A stretch of 64,000 bases of DNA from UBA1127 sp965116355 (GTDB lineage: Bacteria > Chloroflexota > Dehalococcoidia > Lucifugimonadales > UBA1127), in contig OZ220679.1 in NCBI GenBank assembly GCA_965116355.1, positions 310,001 through 374,000 of the forward strand. Direction: 5' to 3'. Made by a program: the position numbers and the translations under genes. Positions 17,153-24,344 of this stretch are shown piece after piece (position 1 is the first letter of the stretch; every line of letters starts with the position of its first letter). The notes beneath the pieces are model-generated. The model made no database searches and was not told the DNA's origin. It saw only the letters and a program-made list of their open reading frames with translations.

Positions 17153-17185
17153 CAGTTCCATGGCCACGCGGACAATGAAAGGTTT

Positions 17186-17413
17186 CTATCTTCCCTGGTG
17201 CTTGATCTCCAATGTCTCGTCGGGGGCGAGGGCGACCCGGCGGTACTGGATGCCGAGCTTGAGCAGCCAGTACCCGATGGTGGCCTTGCTCACCCCGAAC
17301 TCCAAAGCGGTGCCGGTGAGGCCCTTCTCATTGACCATCTCCGGCAGCAGGCGCTCCAGCGGCCGCTTGTACTGCTCCTCCACTCGGAGCATCGCCGGTG
17401 TCATCCTTGCCAT
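17186..17413 (-). CDS. small helix-turn-helix protein
   Basis: 75 residues, a putative DNA-binding protein. The central segment (about 32-58, GLTGTALEFGVSKATIGYWLLKLG) is typical of a Trp-repressor/homeodomain-like HTH with the recognition helix KATIGYWLLK. There is nothing beyond one HTH and short basic flanks. It has its own promoter and terminator, so it is a single-gene unit. Targets are unknown; the TTGTCACAT motifs in neighbouring gaps are possible sites, but nothing ties them together. The SD GGGGGTGAG precedes ATG 17413. Confidence 0.75.
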   Translation of the reverse strand: MARMTPAMLRVEEQYKRPLERLLPEMVNEKGLTGTALEFGVSKATIGYWLLKLGIQYRRVALAPDETLEIKHQGR

Positions 17414-17451
17414 TTGCTCACCCCCGTTGCGGGAACCGATCCACTACAGCT

Positions 17452-17480
17452 ACTCTACATGGTGTTCCGGCCATTGTCAA
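17452..17480 (-). promoter_or_regulatory. promoter of the small HTH gene
   Basis: Minus-strand TTGACA (17480-17475), 17-bp spacer, TAGAGT (17457-17452). Confidence 0.55.
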
Positions 17481-17808
17481 GCCCCCGTCCAGACAATTTC
17501 TCAAACTAGTTTAACACTTTCTAAGACAACGTCTAGAACACCTAGATTTTATAGTATGATTCTACATTTTATTCTCTTCCCATAGTATTGTCACATAGCG
17601 GCGCTAGGCGGCGTGTGACGCATTTGTCTCGGGTTCGTGGGCTTGATCGAGTCGCCCACAGGGTTACTGGAGTTTTGTCACATGTCTCTTGTCAGCGAGG
17701 CGTGGCCCACAGCGTGAGACAGTTCGCGCGCAATCTCATGGGGCTGCCCGCATCGAGCGGTGGTGGTTGGCAGCGTTCCTGTCGGCGACTGCTCCGCTGC
17801 TGGCTTCA
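17481..17808. other. gap with TTGTCACAT motifs and an A+T-rich patch
   Basis: No gene seen. TTGTCACAT occurs at 17588-17596 and 17675-17683, with TGTGACG at 17614-17620. The segment 17495-17587 is much richer in A+T than its surroundings and contains CTAGA words (17531, 17545). Confidence 0.45.
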
Positions 17809-17838
17809 TGGACACTCGTCACGGCGACTGCCTATAAT
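17809..17838 (+). promoter_or_regulatory. promoter of acpS
   Basis: TGGACA (17809-17814), 18-bp spacer, perfect TATAAT (17833-17838), about 60 bp before the acpS start. Confidence 0.65.
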
Positions 17839-17896
17839 GGCCCACGGCTTGGGACGTTGAAGGCTCCGCACACTGCTGAGACGGGACTGCCGACGC

Positions 17897-18277
17897 ATGC
17901 TTCATACCGGCGTGGACATCGTGGAGATATGGCGGATCGGCGAGGCGGTCGCCCGGTGGGGTGACCGCTTCTTCAACCGCATCTACACGCCGGGAGAGCT
18001 GGAGTACGCCCGGGGCCGGCTCCCGCAGCTCGCGGGGCGATTCGCGGCCAAGGAGGCCGTCATGAAGGCGCTCGGCACAGGCGTTCGCGGGGTCGGCTGG
18101 CGCGAGATCGAGGTGGTGCGCAAGCCGGGCCAGGCGCCCACCGTCGTGCTGCACGGACGCGCCAGGGCCCGCGCCGAGCGTATGGGGATGGGCGAGATAT
18201 CCATTTCGATATCCCACTCGAGGGACTACGCGGTCGTCGTGGCCGTGGGGGAGACCAGTGAAGATAGTAACGGCTGA
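17897..18277 (+). CDS. acpS: holo-[acyl-carrier-protein] synthase
   Basis: 126-residue phosphopantetheinyl transferase that loads acyl carrier protein from CoA. The conserved metal-binding Asp is in GVDIVEIWRI (residue 7) and the second motif is GRFAAKEAVMKALGTG (near 49-64), with ISISHSRDYA near the C-terminus. It overlaps the next gene by 20 bp. CoA biosynthesis genes coaX and coaBC lie a few kb downstream in the same direction, which suits shared pantetheine metabolism. Confidence 0.95.
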   Translation: MLHTGVDIVEIWRIGEAVARWGDRFFNRIYTPGELEYARGRLPQLAGRFAAKEAVMKALGTGVRGVGWREIEVVRKPGQAPTVVLHGRARARAERMGMGEISISISHSRDYAVVVAVGETSEDSNG

Positions 18278-19920
18278 GGCCATGCGCGCCCTTGAGCGCC
18301 GCGCGGTCCAGGACGAGGGCACGCTCGACGACCTGATGGAGCGGGCCGGGCACCTCTCGGCGCGCGTGGCGTGGGACATGCTCCAGGACGCCGAGGCCGA
18401 CGACGGGCCCGCGGCCCGGATCTCGCACGCCGCCGCCGTTATGTCCGCGTTTGCGGCCAACTCGGCGGCCGCTCCCCCTCGCGTGCTGGTGCTCATCGGG
18501 CCGGGCAACAACGGCGGCGACGGGCTCGTCGCGGCGCGCCACCTGCAGCGATGGCTGGGCGGCGTGACGGCCATCATCCTCGCCGGCCGCGCGGGCGACG
18601 ACCCCAAGCGCACGCTCGCCCTCGACGCCGGCGTGACCGTCGTGGACGCCGGGGACGACCCCATCGGGACGCTGGAGCGGACGCTGCCCACGGCCGAGCT
18701 CGTCGTCGACGCCGTGCTGGGCATCGGGGCGTCGCGGCCGCTCGAGGGCGCCATCCGCGACGCGATGGCGCTCGTCAACGCCGAACGCGCGCGGCGGCCG
18801 GCGCTGCAGGCCCTCGCGCTGGACGTGCCCACGGGCATCGACGCGGACACGGGCGAGGCGGACGAGAACACCCTGGACGCCGACGCCACGGTGACCTTCG
18901 GCTTTCCCAAGCACGGGCACTTCCGGTTCCCGGCGGCGGCCCGCGCGGGGCGGCTCGTCGTCGCCGACATCGGCGTCCCCGGCGAGCTCGCGGCGGACAT
19001 CGGCGAGGAGGCCGCGACGACGGCGTGGGCGCGGGCGCAGCTCCCCCGGCGGCCGCTGGACGCGCACAAGGGCTCCTTTGGCCGCGTGCTGGCGCTGGCG
19101 GGGTCGCGCAGCTACGTCGGGGCGGCGCAGCTCGCCTGCCTGGGCGCGGCGCGGTCCGGCGCCGGGTACATCACGCTGGCGGTGACGCCCGCGGTGCAGT
19201 CGCTGGTGGTCCCCCGGCTCACGGAGAGCACCTTTCTGCTGCTGCCCGACGAGGGCGACGGCGATGCCGACTTTGAAGCCGTCGGCATGCTCCGCGGCAC
19301 GATGCCGGCCTGCGACGCGCTGCTCGTCGGCTGCGGGCTGGGGCAGCACGACACGACGCGGCTCCTGCTCGACCGGCTGCTGCTGTCGTCCGAGCCGCTG
19401 CCGCTGCCCGCGGTCATCGACGCGGACGCGCTCAACTTCCTGGCGACCGTCGACAGTTGGTGGGAGCGGCTGCGGGCCGACGCCGTCCTGACGCCGCACC
19501 CGGGCGAGATGGCCCGGCTGCTCAAGTGCGGCATCGGCGACGTCGAGGCTGACCGGATCGCGGCGGCGCGGCGTGCGGCGACCGAGTGGGGCGTGACGGT
19601 GCTGCTCAAGGGCGCCTACACCGTGGCCGGCTGCGCCCGACGGCCGTGTGCGCGTGCTGCCCTTCGCCAACCCGGCGCTCGCGACGGCGGGGACCGGCGA
19701 CGTGCTGGCGGGGTGCATTGCGGGGCTGCTGGCGCAGGGGCTCGGGACCTTCGACGCGGCGACGCTGGGGGCGTTCCTCCACGCCGCCGCGGGCGAGCTC
19801 GCGGCCGAGGCGGTCGGCGAGGCGGGCGTCATCGCGGGCGACCTGCTGCCGCTGCTGCCGATGGCGATCACTGCCCTCCGCGAAGGCTCGTTCACGGGCG
19901 GGATCCGGCACATCGGCTAG
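18258..19920 (+). CDS. nnr: bifunctional NAD(P)HX epimerase/dehydratase, frameshifted
   Basis: Repairs hydrated NADH/NADPH. The N-terminal epimerase domain (YjeF_N) shows GPGNNGGDGLVAARHL and LDVPTGIDADTG; the C-terminal ADP-dependent dehydratase domain shows GAARSGAGYITLAV, IDADALNFL, LTPHPGEMARLL and NPALATAGTGDVLAG. The frame changes near 19625-19632: before it the reading is LLKGAYTVA, after it AAPDGRVRVLPF, consistent with one extra base. Everything on both sides is well conserved, so this is a sequencing/assembly error or a very recent mutation. It overlaps acpS by 20 bp. Confidence 0.88.
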
Positions 19921-20121
19921 CGTCCGGCGCGCCTCCCCCACCCCGTCGTTCCTGCGCAGGCAGAGCCCGCCCCGGCGGAGGCCGGGGAACCCCGACAAAC
20001 GGCACACCGTTCGCCCTGCCCCACCCCATCGTTTCACCGGCGAAAGCCGGTGCCCAGACCCCCCCACCCCCTGACACCACCCCGCGCGTACACCCGCGCC
20101 CGCACCCCTTACCCTGCCCCC
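19921..20121. repeat. gap filled by dispersed hairpin repeats
   Basis: Family 3 (inverted) at 19949-19965 and family 2 hairpin CACCGGC-GAAA-GCCGGTG at 20035-20052. No gene is seen. Confidence 0.6.
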
Positions 20122-20461
20122 ATGAATACGCAAGAGAACCCCCCAAACCAGCCAGTCCCCACAACTGAAGAAGCGCCCCGGCGCCCCGGTGGGCAACCAG
20201 AACGGCAGAAGGCACGGTTTCTACTCCAAACTCTACCCCGTCAACATCGTCGATGTCTTCGACCGGCTCAACCGTGAGCAGGGAAAGCCGCCCCTGGACC
20301 CCGCATCGGCGCGCCGGCTCGCCTCCCTCTGCCGCGACCCCCGCATGTCCCAGCGCCTCCTCGTCGACGCCGTTCGCGCCATGCGCACCCTCATCACCTT
20401 CCACCGGGCCCTCAAGCGGATCGAGGAGCGAGGCAGCTATGACCCGTACGCGGCTGATTGA
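20122..20461 (+). CDS. small conserved protein with GNQN-HGFYS motif, possible frameshift
   Basis: The C-terminal part (from about 20162) reads KKRPGAPVGNQNGRRHGFYS then an alpha-helical stretch ending SYDPYAAD. The motif P-G-A-P-x-GNQN-A-x-KHGFYS is widespread in small proteins of unknown role, often near phage terminase-like genes. In this frame no ATG is found after the stop at 20123; the natural ATG at 20122 is in another frame (MNTQENPPNQPV) that reaches the motif only with a shift near 20163-20166. Either translation starts at a rare codon, or one base is missing or extra. No function is assigned. Confidence 0.45.
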
Positions 20462-20725
20462 CTCGCGCAATCCAATGCAAGACAACCCGTTCCCAATACT
20501 GTTGACCCACCGCGGCACAATTGCGGTTCAATGCAACTCAACCCCCTTCCAGCTACGGACCTCCAACAGTCGTTTTAGTCGTAAACGGGCCCTTCCGTAT
20601 CTGGAAACGACAAAAACTCAATGAGAAAACACTGAGAACGCAACTCAATCCCCTGTCCCGCCCGTCCCCCGTGAGCCGCGGGGAAGGGGTTGGAGGAGGA
20701 CGGCGGAGGGGGGCGGAGGGATGTC
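20462..20725. other. gap before coaX, no gene seen
   Basis: Mixed-composition spacer. Its last 50 bp are extremely purine-rich (GGGGAAGGGG... GGAGGG) immediately before the coaX -10. Confidence 0.4.
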
Positions 20726-20734
20726 TGATATACT
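20726..20734 (+). promoter_or_regulatory. extended -10 promoter of coaX, leaderless start
   Basis: TGATATACT ends 9 bp before the coaX ATG at 20744, so transcription would begin at or within a few bases of the start codon. No SD is possible. Confidence 0.55.
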
Positions 20735-20743
20735 CAACTGGCC

Positions 20744-21526
20744 ATGTTGCTTGCCATAGATGTGGGGAACACGAATATCACGATGGGCGCGTTTGCCGGC
20801 GATGCCCTCGCCGCGACGTGGCGGATGTCGACCGAGTCCCGGTGGCAGCCGGACGAGTGCAGCGTCGCGCTCCAGTCGATGATGACGATGAAGCGCGTCA
20901 GCCCGTCGGACATCGACGCCGTCGTGATCTGCAGCGTGGTGCCACCCCTGACGCCCGTCTTCGAGGAGGCGTGCGTCGACACCTTCGGCGTCACGCCGCT
21001 CGTCGTGGGGGCGGGCACGCGCACGGGCGTCCGCATCCTCTACGAGCCGCCCCGCGACGTTGGAGCCGACCGGGTGGTGGACGCTGCGGCCGCCTTCCGG
21101 CTCTACGGCGGACCGCTGGTGGTCGTCGACTTCGGCACGGCGACGGTGTTCGACGCGGTAACCAGGGAGGGCGACTACCTTGGCGGAGCGCTCTTCCCCG
21201 GCATCCAGATCGCGTCGGAGGCGCTGGTGCAGCGCACCTCGCAGCTGCGGCGAGTCGAGCTGACGGCGCCGAAGTCGGCCATCGGGCGGAACACCGTGGC
21301 CGCGCTGCAGTCGGGGCTCGTCTTCGGGCACGTGGCGCTCGTCGAGGGGATGATCGCGCGGTTCCGGACCGAGCTGGGCGACGACGCGCGGGCCGTCGCG
21401 ACGGGCGGGCTGGCCGACCTGGTGGCGTCGCACACGCCCGTTTTCCACGCCGTGAACCCGGACCTCACCCTCATCGGCCTCCGATTGGTGTACGATATGA
21501 ACAAGAACGGAGGCGCAGCCTCCTGA
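20744..21526 (+). CDS. coaX: type III pantothenate kinase
   Basis: 260-residue CoaX, first step of CoA synthesis. The N-terminal phosphate motif is AIDVGNTNITMG (residues 4-15); the pantothenate/metal region is GADRVVDAAAAF (near 107) and the second phosphate motif VVVDFGTATVFDAV (near 126). GGALFPGI and ATGGLA are in the expected places. It is followed after 37 bp by coaBC, giving a CoA biosynthesis pair. The start appears leaderless. Confidence 0.95.
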   Translation: MLLAIDVGNTNITMGAFAGDALAATWRMSTESRWQPDECSVALQSMMTMKRVSPSDIDAVVICSVVPPLTPVFEEACVDTFGVTPLVVGAGTRTGVRILYEPPRDVGADRVVDAAAAFRLYGGPLVVVDFGTATVFDAVTREGDYLGGALFPGIQIASEALVQRTSQLRRVELTAPKSAIGRNTVAALQSGLVFGHVALVEGMIARFRTELGDDARAVATGGLADLVASHTPVFHAVNPDLTLIGLRLVYDMNKNGGAAS

Positions 21527-21563
21527 GCGGGCCCCCGGCCCTTACCCCTGAAAGGAAGGGACC

Positions 21564-22781
21564 ATGTCAGACCCGTTGAACGGCAAACACGTCATTCTGG
21601 GCGTCACAGGCAGCATCGCGGCCTACAAGGCGGCTGACCTTGCCAGCAAGCTCACACAGGCCGGTGCGCACGTGGACGTCCTCCTCACCGAGAGCGCCGC
21701 GAAGTTTGTCACGCCGTTGACCTTCCGCAGCCTCACGCACCGCGCCGTCGTCACGGACCTCTTCGACGCCGGCTCCCCCGAGGCCATCGAGCACGTCGCC
21801 ATCGCGCGGCGGGCCGACGCCCTGCTCGTCGCGCCGGCGACGGCCAACACGATGGCCAAGCTGGCGCTGGGCCTCGCCGACGACGTCCTCACCACGACGG
21901 CGCTCGCCGTCACCGCGCCCGTAATGGTCGCGCCCGCCATGGACGCGGGCATGTGGGAGCACCCGACGGTGCAGCAGCACGCCGGCACGCTCGCGGGCCG
22001 TGGTGTGCACATCGCCGGGCCGGGCGCGGGCAGGCTTGCGTCCGGCCTGATGGGGCGCGGCCGGATGCTGGAGCCGGCCGAGCTGCTGGAGCGGCTGCGG
22101 TGGCTGCTCGCGCAGCAGGGCGACCTGCAGGGGCGGCACGTCGTCGTCACGGCGGGCGGCACGCAGGAGCCCATCGATCCGGTGCGGGTTGTGACAAACC
22201 GTTCGTCGGGGAAGATGGGGTACGCGGTTGCCCAGGCGGCGCGGGACCGGGGCGCCGATGTGACGCTCGTCACGGCGACCTCTGCGCTGCCGGCGCCCTA
22301 CGGCGTGGCAGTCCGTCGCGTGGCGACGGTCGCCGACATGCGCGAGGCCGTCCTCGACGCCTGCGTCTCGGCCGACGCGCTCGTCATGGCGGCCGCGGTC
22401 AGCGACTACCGGCCGGCAACAGTCGCGGCCAGCAAGATCAAGAAGATCGGCGAACAGGCCGGCGACAGCCTCTCGCTGGACATGGAGAAGACCAACGACT
22501 TCTTCCTTGAAGTGCCGGAGGGCGTCCTCCGCGTCGGGTTTGCGGCGGAGACGGAGGACCTCATCGAGAACGCTCGGTACAAGCTGGCGTCAAAGTCGAT
22601 GGCTCTCATCGTCGCTAACGATGTGACAAAAGAGGGCAGCGGTTTCGAGGTTGACACCAACCAGGTGACAATCATTGGGGCCGACGGTGTGACAGATGAG
22701 CTACCGTTGCTCACCAAATACGAAGTTGGTGACAAAATCCTCGACCGTGTCGTCCCGCTGCTGGCAAAACGTGACGGGTAG
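21564..22781 (+). CDS. coaBC: bifunctional phosphopantothenoylcysteine decarboxylase/phosphopantothenate-cysteine ligase
   Basis: 405-residue CoaBC (Dfp). The N-terminal flavin decarboxylase domain has GVTGSIAAYKAADL, the FMN-binding VAPATANTMAKLA and the substrate loop with PAMDAGMWEHP. The C-terminal ligase domain (from about 190) has VTAGGTQEPIDPVRVVTNRSSGKMG. The SD GGAAGGGACC precedes ATG 21564. The last 160 bp of the coding region contain several GTGACA words that belong to the motif array continuing downstream. Confidence 0.95.
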   Translation: MSDPLNGKHVILGVTGSIAAYKAADLASKLTQAGAHVDVLLTESAAKFVTPLTFRSLTHRAVVTDLFDAGSPEAIEHVAIARRADALLVAPATANTMAKLALGLADDVLTTTALAVTAPVMVAPAMDAGMWEHPTVQQHAGTLAGRGVHIAGPGAGRLASGLMGRGRMLEPAELLERLRWLLAQQGDLQGRHVVVTAGGTQEPIDPVRVVTNRSSGKMGYAVAQAARDRGADVTLVTATSALPAPYGVAVRRVATVADMREAVLDACVSADALVMAAAVSDYRPATVAASKIKKIGEQAGDSLSLDMEKTNDFFLEVPEGVLRVGFAAETEDLIENARYKLASKSMALIVANDVTKEGSGFEVDTNQVTIIGADGVTDELPLLTKYEVGDKILDRVVPLLAKRDG

Positions 22782-22860
22782 TGTATGTCACATCGGTTGT
22801 GACATTCCTGTTTAAACCAAAGTTGTCACATTAGATGTCACAGACCGCAGTTTGTCACAT
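22621..22860. repeat. array of TTGTCACAT / ATGTGACAA motifs
   Basis: At least eight GTGACA/TGTCAC units in 240 bp: 22622, 22665, 22688, 22728, 22785, 22797, 22823, 22835 and 22852. Units at 22785 and 22798 form the perfect inverted repeat ATGTCACA-tcggt-TGTGACAT; those at 22824 and 22836 are direct repeats 12 bp apart. The array crosses the coaBC stop codon. Confidence 0.65.
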
Positions 22861-23086
22861 CACCGCCCCGCCCCACCACCCTCGGCAGGGCGCATGCCCC
22901 ACCTCCAGCCGCCGGCACGCCGAGAACCCCTCGCCGAGGCACCGCGAAAGCTCCTCGTTTGGGTTTAGCGCGGTGTTGGAGTCCACCCCGGCCTCGGAAA
23001 ACGCCGCTTTGGGGCGCTTTCGTAGCTGAGCGCGCCACCTCGACGCACGACAGGGTCTTCGTTATGTCCCGTCGACGTGGATTGGT
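22861..23086. other. gap between coaBC and the MFS gene
   Basis: No convincing gene. A 66-codon minus-strand frame (22838-23038) is open but has no binding site or recognisable product. The region holds a GCG-TTTGGGGCGCTTTCG-like repeat related to those at 12429-12855. Confidence 0.35.
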
Positions 23087-24337
23087 CTATCGCTCCGCGT
23101 CATGCACCCTAGCGGGGCGCTGGGGCTGCTCCTCCGGCGGGCGGACGTTGCGGAACTGCTGCCAGAGCAGCAGGTCATAGACGATCTTGATGAGGCCGCC
23201 AAAGATGAGCGGCGCGCTGGTGAGGGAGGACGCCACCAGGAGGCCAGAGATGTAGGGCGCCGGCATCTGCCCGCCCTGCCGGCCGAGCGTCGACATGCCG
23301 GCGGCGACGGTGTGCTCCTCGGGCGCGACGACAGCCATCGTGTACGACTGGCGTGTCGGCACGTCCATCTGCGACATGGACTCCCGCACAAGGAGCATGA
23401 CGACGGCGAGCCACGCGAAGGGCGAGAAGGCCATCGCGACGACCAGCAGGTTCGCTGGGATGTGCGTCCAGACCATGGTGTTGATGAGGCCGATGCGCTT
23501 CGCGAGCCAGGCCGCGAGGATGGCGGAGAAGCTGCTGATGATGTTGGCGGCGAAGAAGATGCCGGCCAGCGACTCGAGCGAGAGGTCGTAGCGGAGGCTG
23601 AACCACCAAGCGAGGAAGGTCTGGAACATGAAGCCGCCGCCGAATGAGTCCATCGCGCCCAGGATGGACAGCCTGTAGATGATGCCCCTGGAGCGGCGCG
23701 GGAGCGTGACGCCCACGCGTCGGCCGTCCGCGGCGGGGGCTTCGGCGGCGGGCGATAGGCGCAGGTAGATGACCGTGACCACGGCGCCGACGGCGGCGTA
23801 GACGAAGAACATGACGCGGTACGCGTCCAGAATCTCGATGTCCGTGAACTGCTGGAGGATGGCGGGAGTGCCGCTCGAAAGCGCGCCCACGGCGGACGCG
23901 AGGCCGCCGATGACGTTGTAGTAGGCGAAGAGCATCGTGCGGCGCTCGGCGGGGGCGGAGCGGGCGAGGACGGGCTGCTCCAGCGAGCTCTGGGCGGCCC
24001 GGTCCTTGCCGCCGAGGCCGAAACCTGCCATGCCGCCAACAAGGAGCAGGAGCGCGAAGGAGTCGGTCAGCGGAAAGAGCGCGCCGCCCAGGACGGTGAG
24101 AAGGCTGAGGGTGGCGAAGGAGCGCTTGCGGCCAAAGTGGTCGGCGAAGAGCGACGCCAGCGTGGTGAAGAAGGCGTTGCCCGCCAGGACGGCGGCAAGG
24201 ACGGCGCCCACGCGGACGGGGTCCAGGCCTGTCTCGCGCAGGTAGAGGGCCAGCATGACGCTGATGAAGCCCACGGCGAATGAGCGCAGGCTGGTTGTCA
24301 GCAGGATGAGCCGACCGTCCGGGGCGAGCCAGCCCAT
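23087..24337 (-). CDS. major facilitator superfamily transporter
   Basis: 416-residue, about 12-helix MFS permease. The A-like motif between helices 2 and 3 reads ADHFGRKRSFATLS, and MLLVRESMSQMDVPTRQSY marks the second half. Such sequences are often annotated as multidrug or sugar-phosphate exporters; the substrate is unknown. The start is at ATG 24337, 7 bp after the valS stop, so the gene is translated from the valS transcript. The C-terminal tail (after residue 390) is polar, with PPEEQPQRPARVHD. Confidence 0.85.
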   Translation of the reverse strand: MGWLAPDGRLILLTTSLRSFAVGFISVMLALYLRETGLDPVRVGAVLAAVLAGNAFFTTLASLFADHFGRKRSFATLSLLTVLGGALFPLTDSFALLLLVGGMAGFGLGGKDRAAQSSLEQPVLARSAPAERRTMLFAYYNVIGGLASAVGALSSGTPAILQQFTDIEILDAYRVMFFVYAAVGAVVTVIYLRLSPAAEAPAADGRRVGVTLPRRSRGIIYRLSILGAMDSFGGGFMFQTFLAWWFSLRYDLSLESLAGIFFAANIISSFSAILAAWLAKRIGLINTMVWTHIPANLLVVAMAFSPFAWLAVVMLLVRESMSQMDVPTRQSYTMAVVAPEEHTVAAGMSTLGRQGGQMPAPYISGLLVASSLTSAPLIFGGLIKIVYDLLLWQQFRNVRPPEEQPQRPARVHDAER

Positions 24338-24344
24338 TTTGGGC

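Noticed and set aside
22838..23038. 66-codon minus-strand frame after coaBC
   Set aside because: No binding site, promoter or recognisable product; it overlaps the motif array and a repeat-like sequence.
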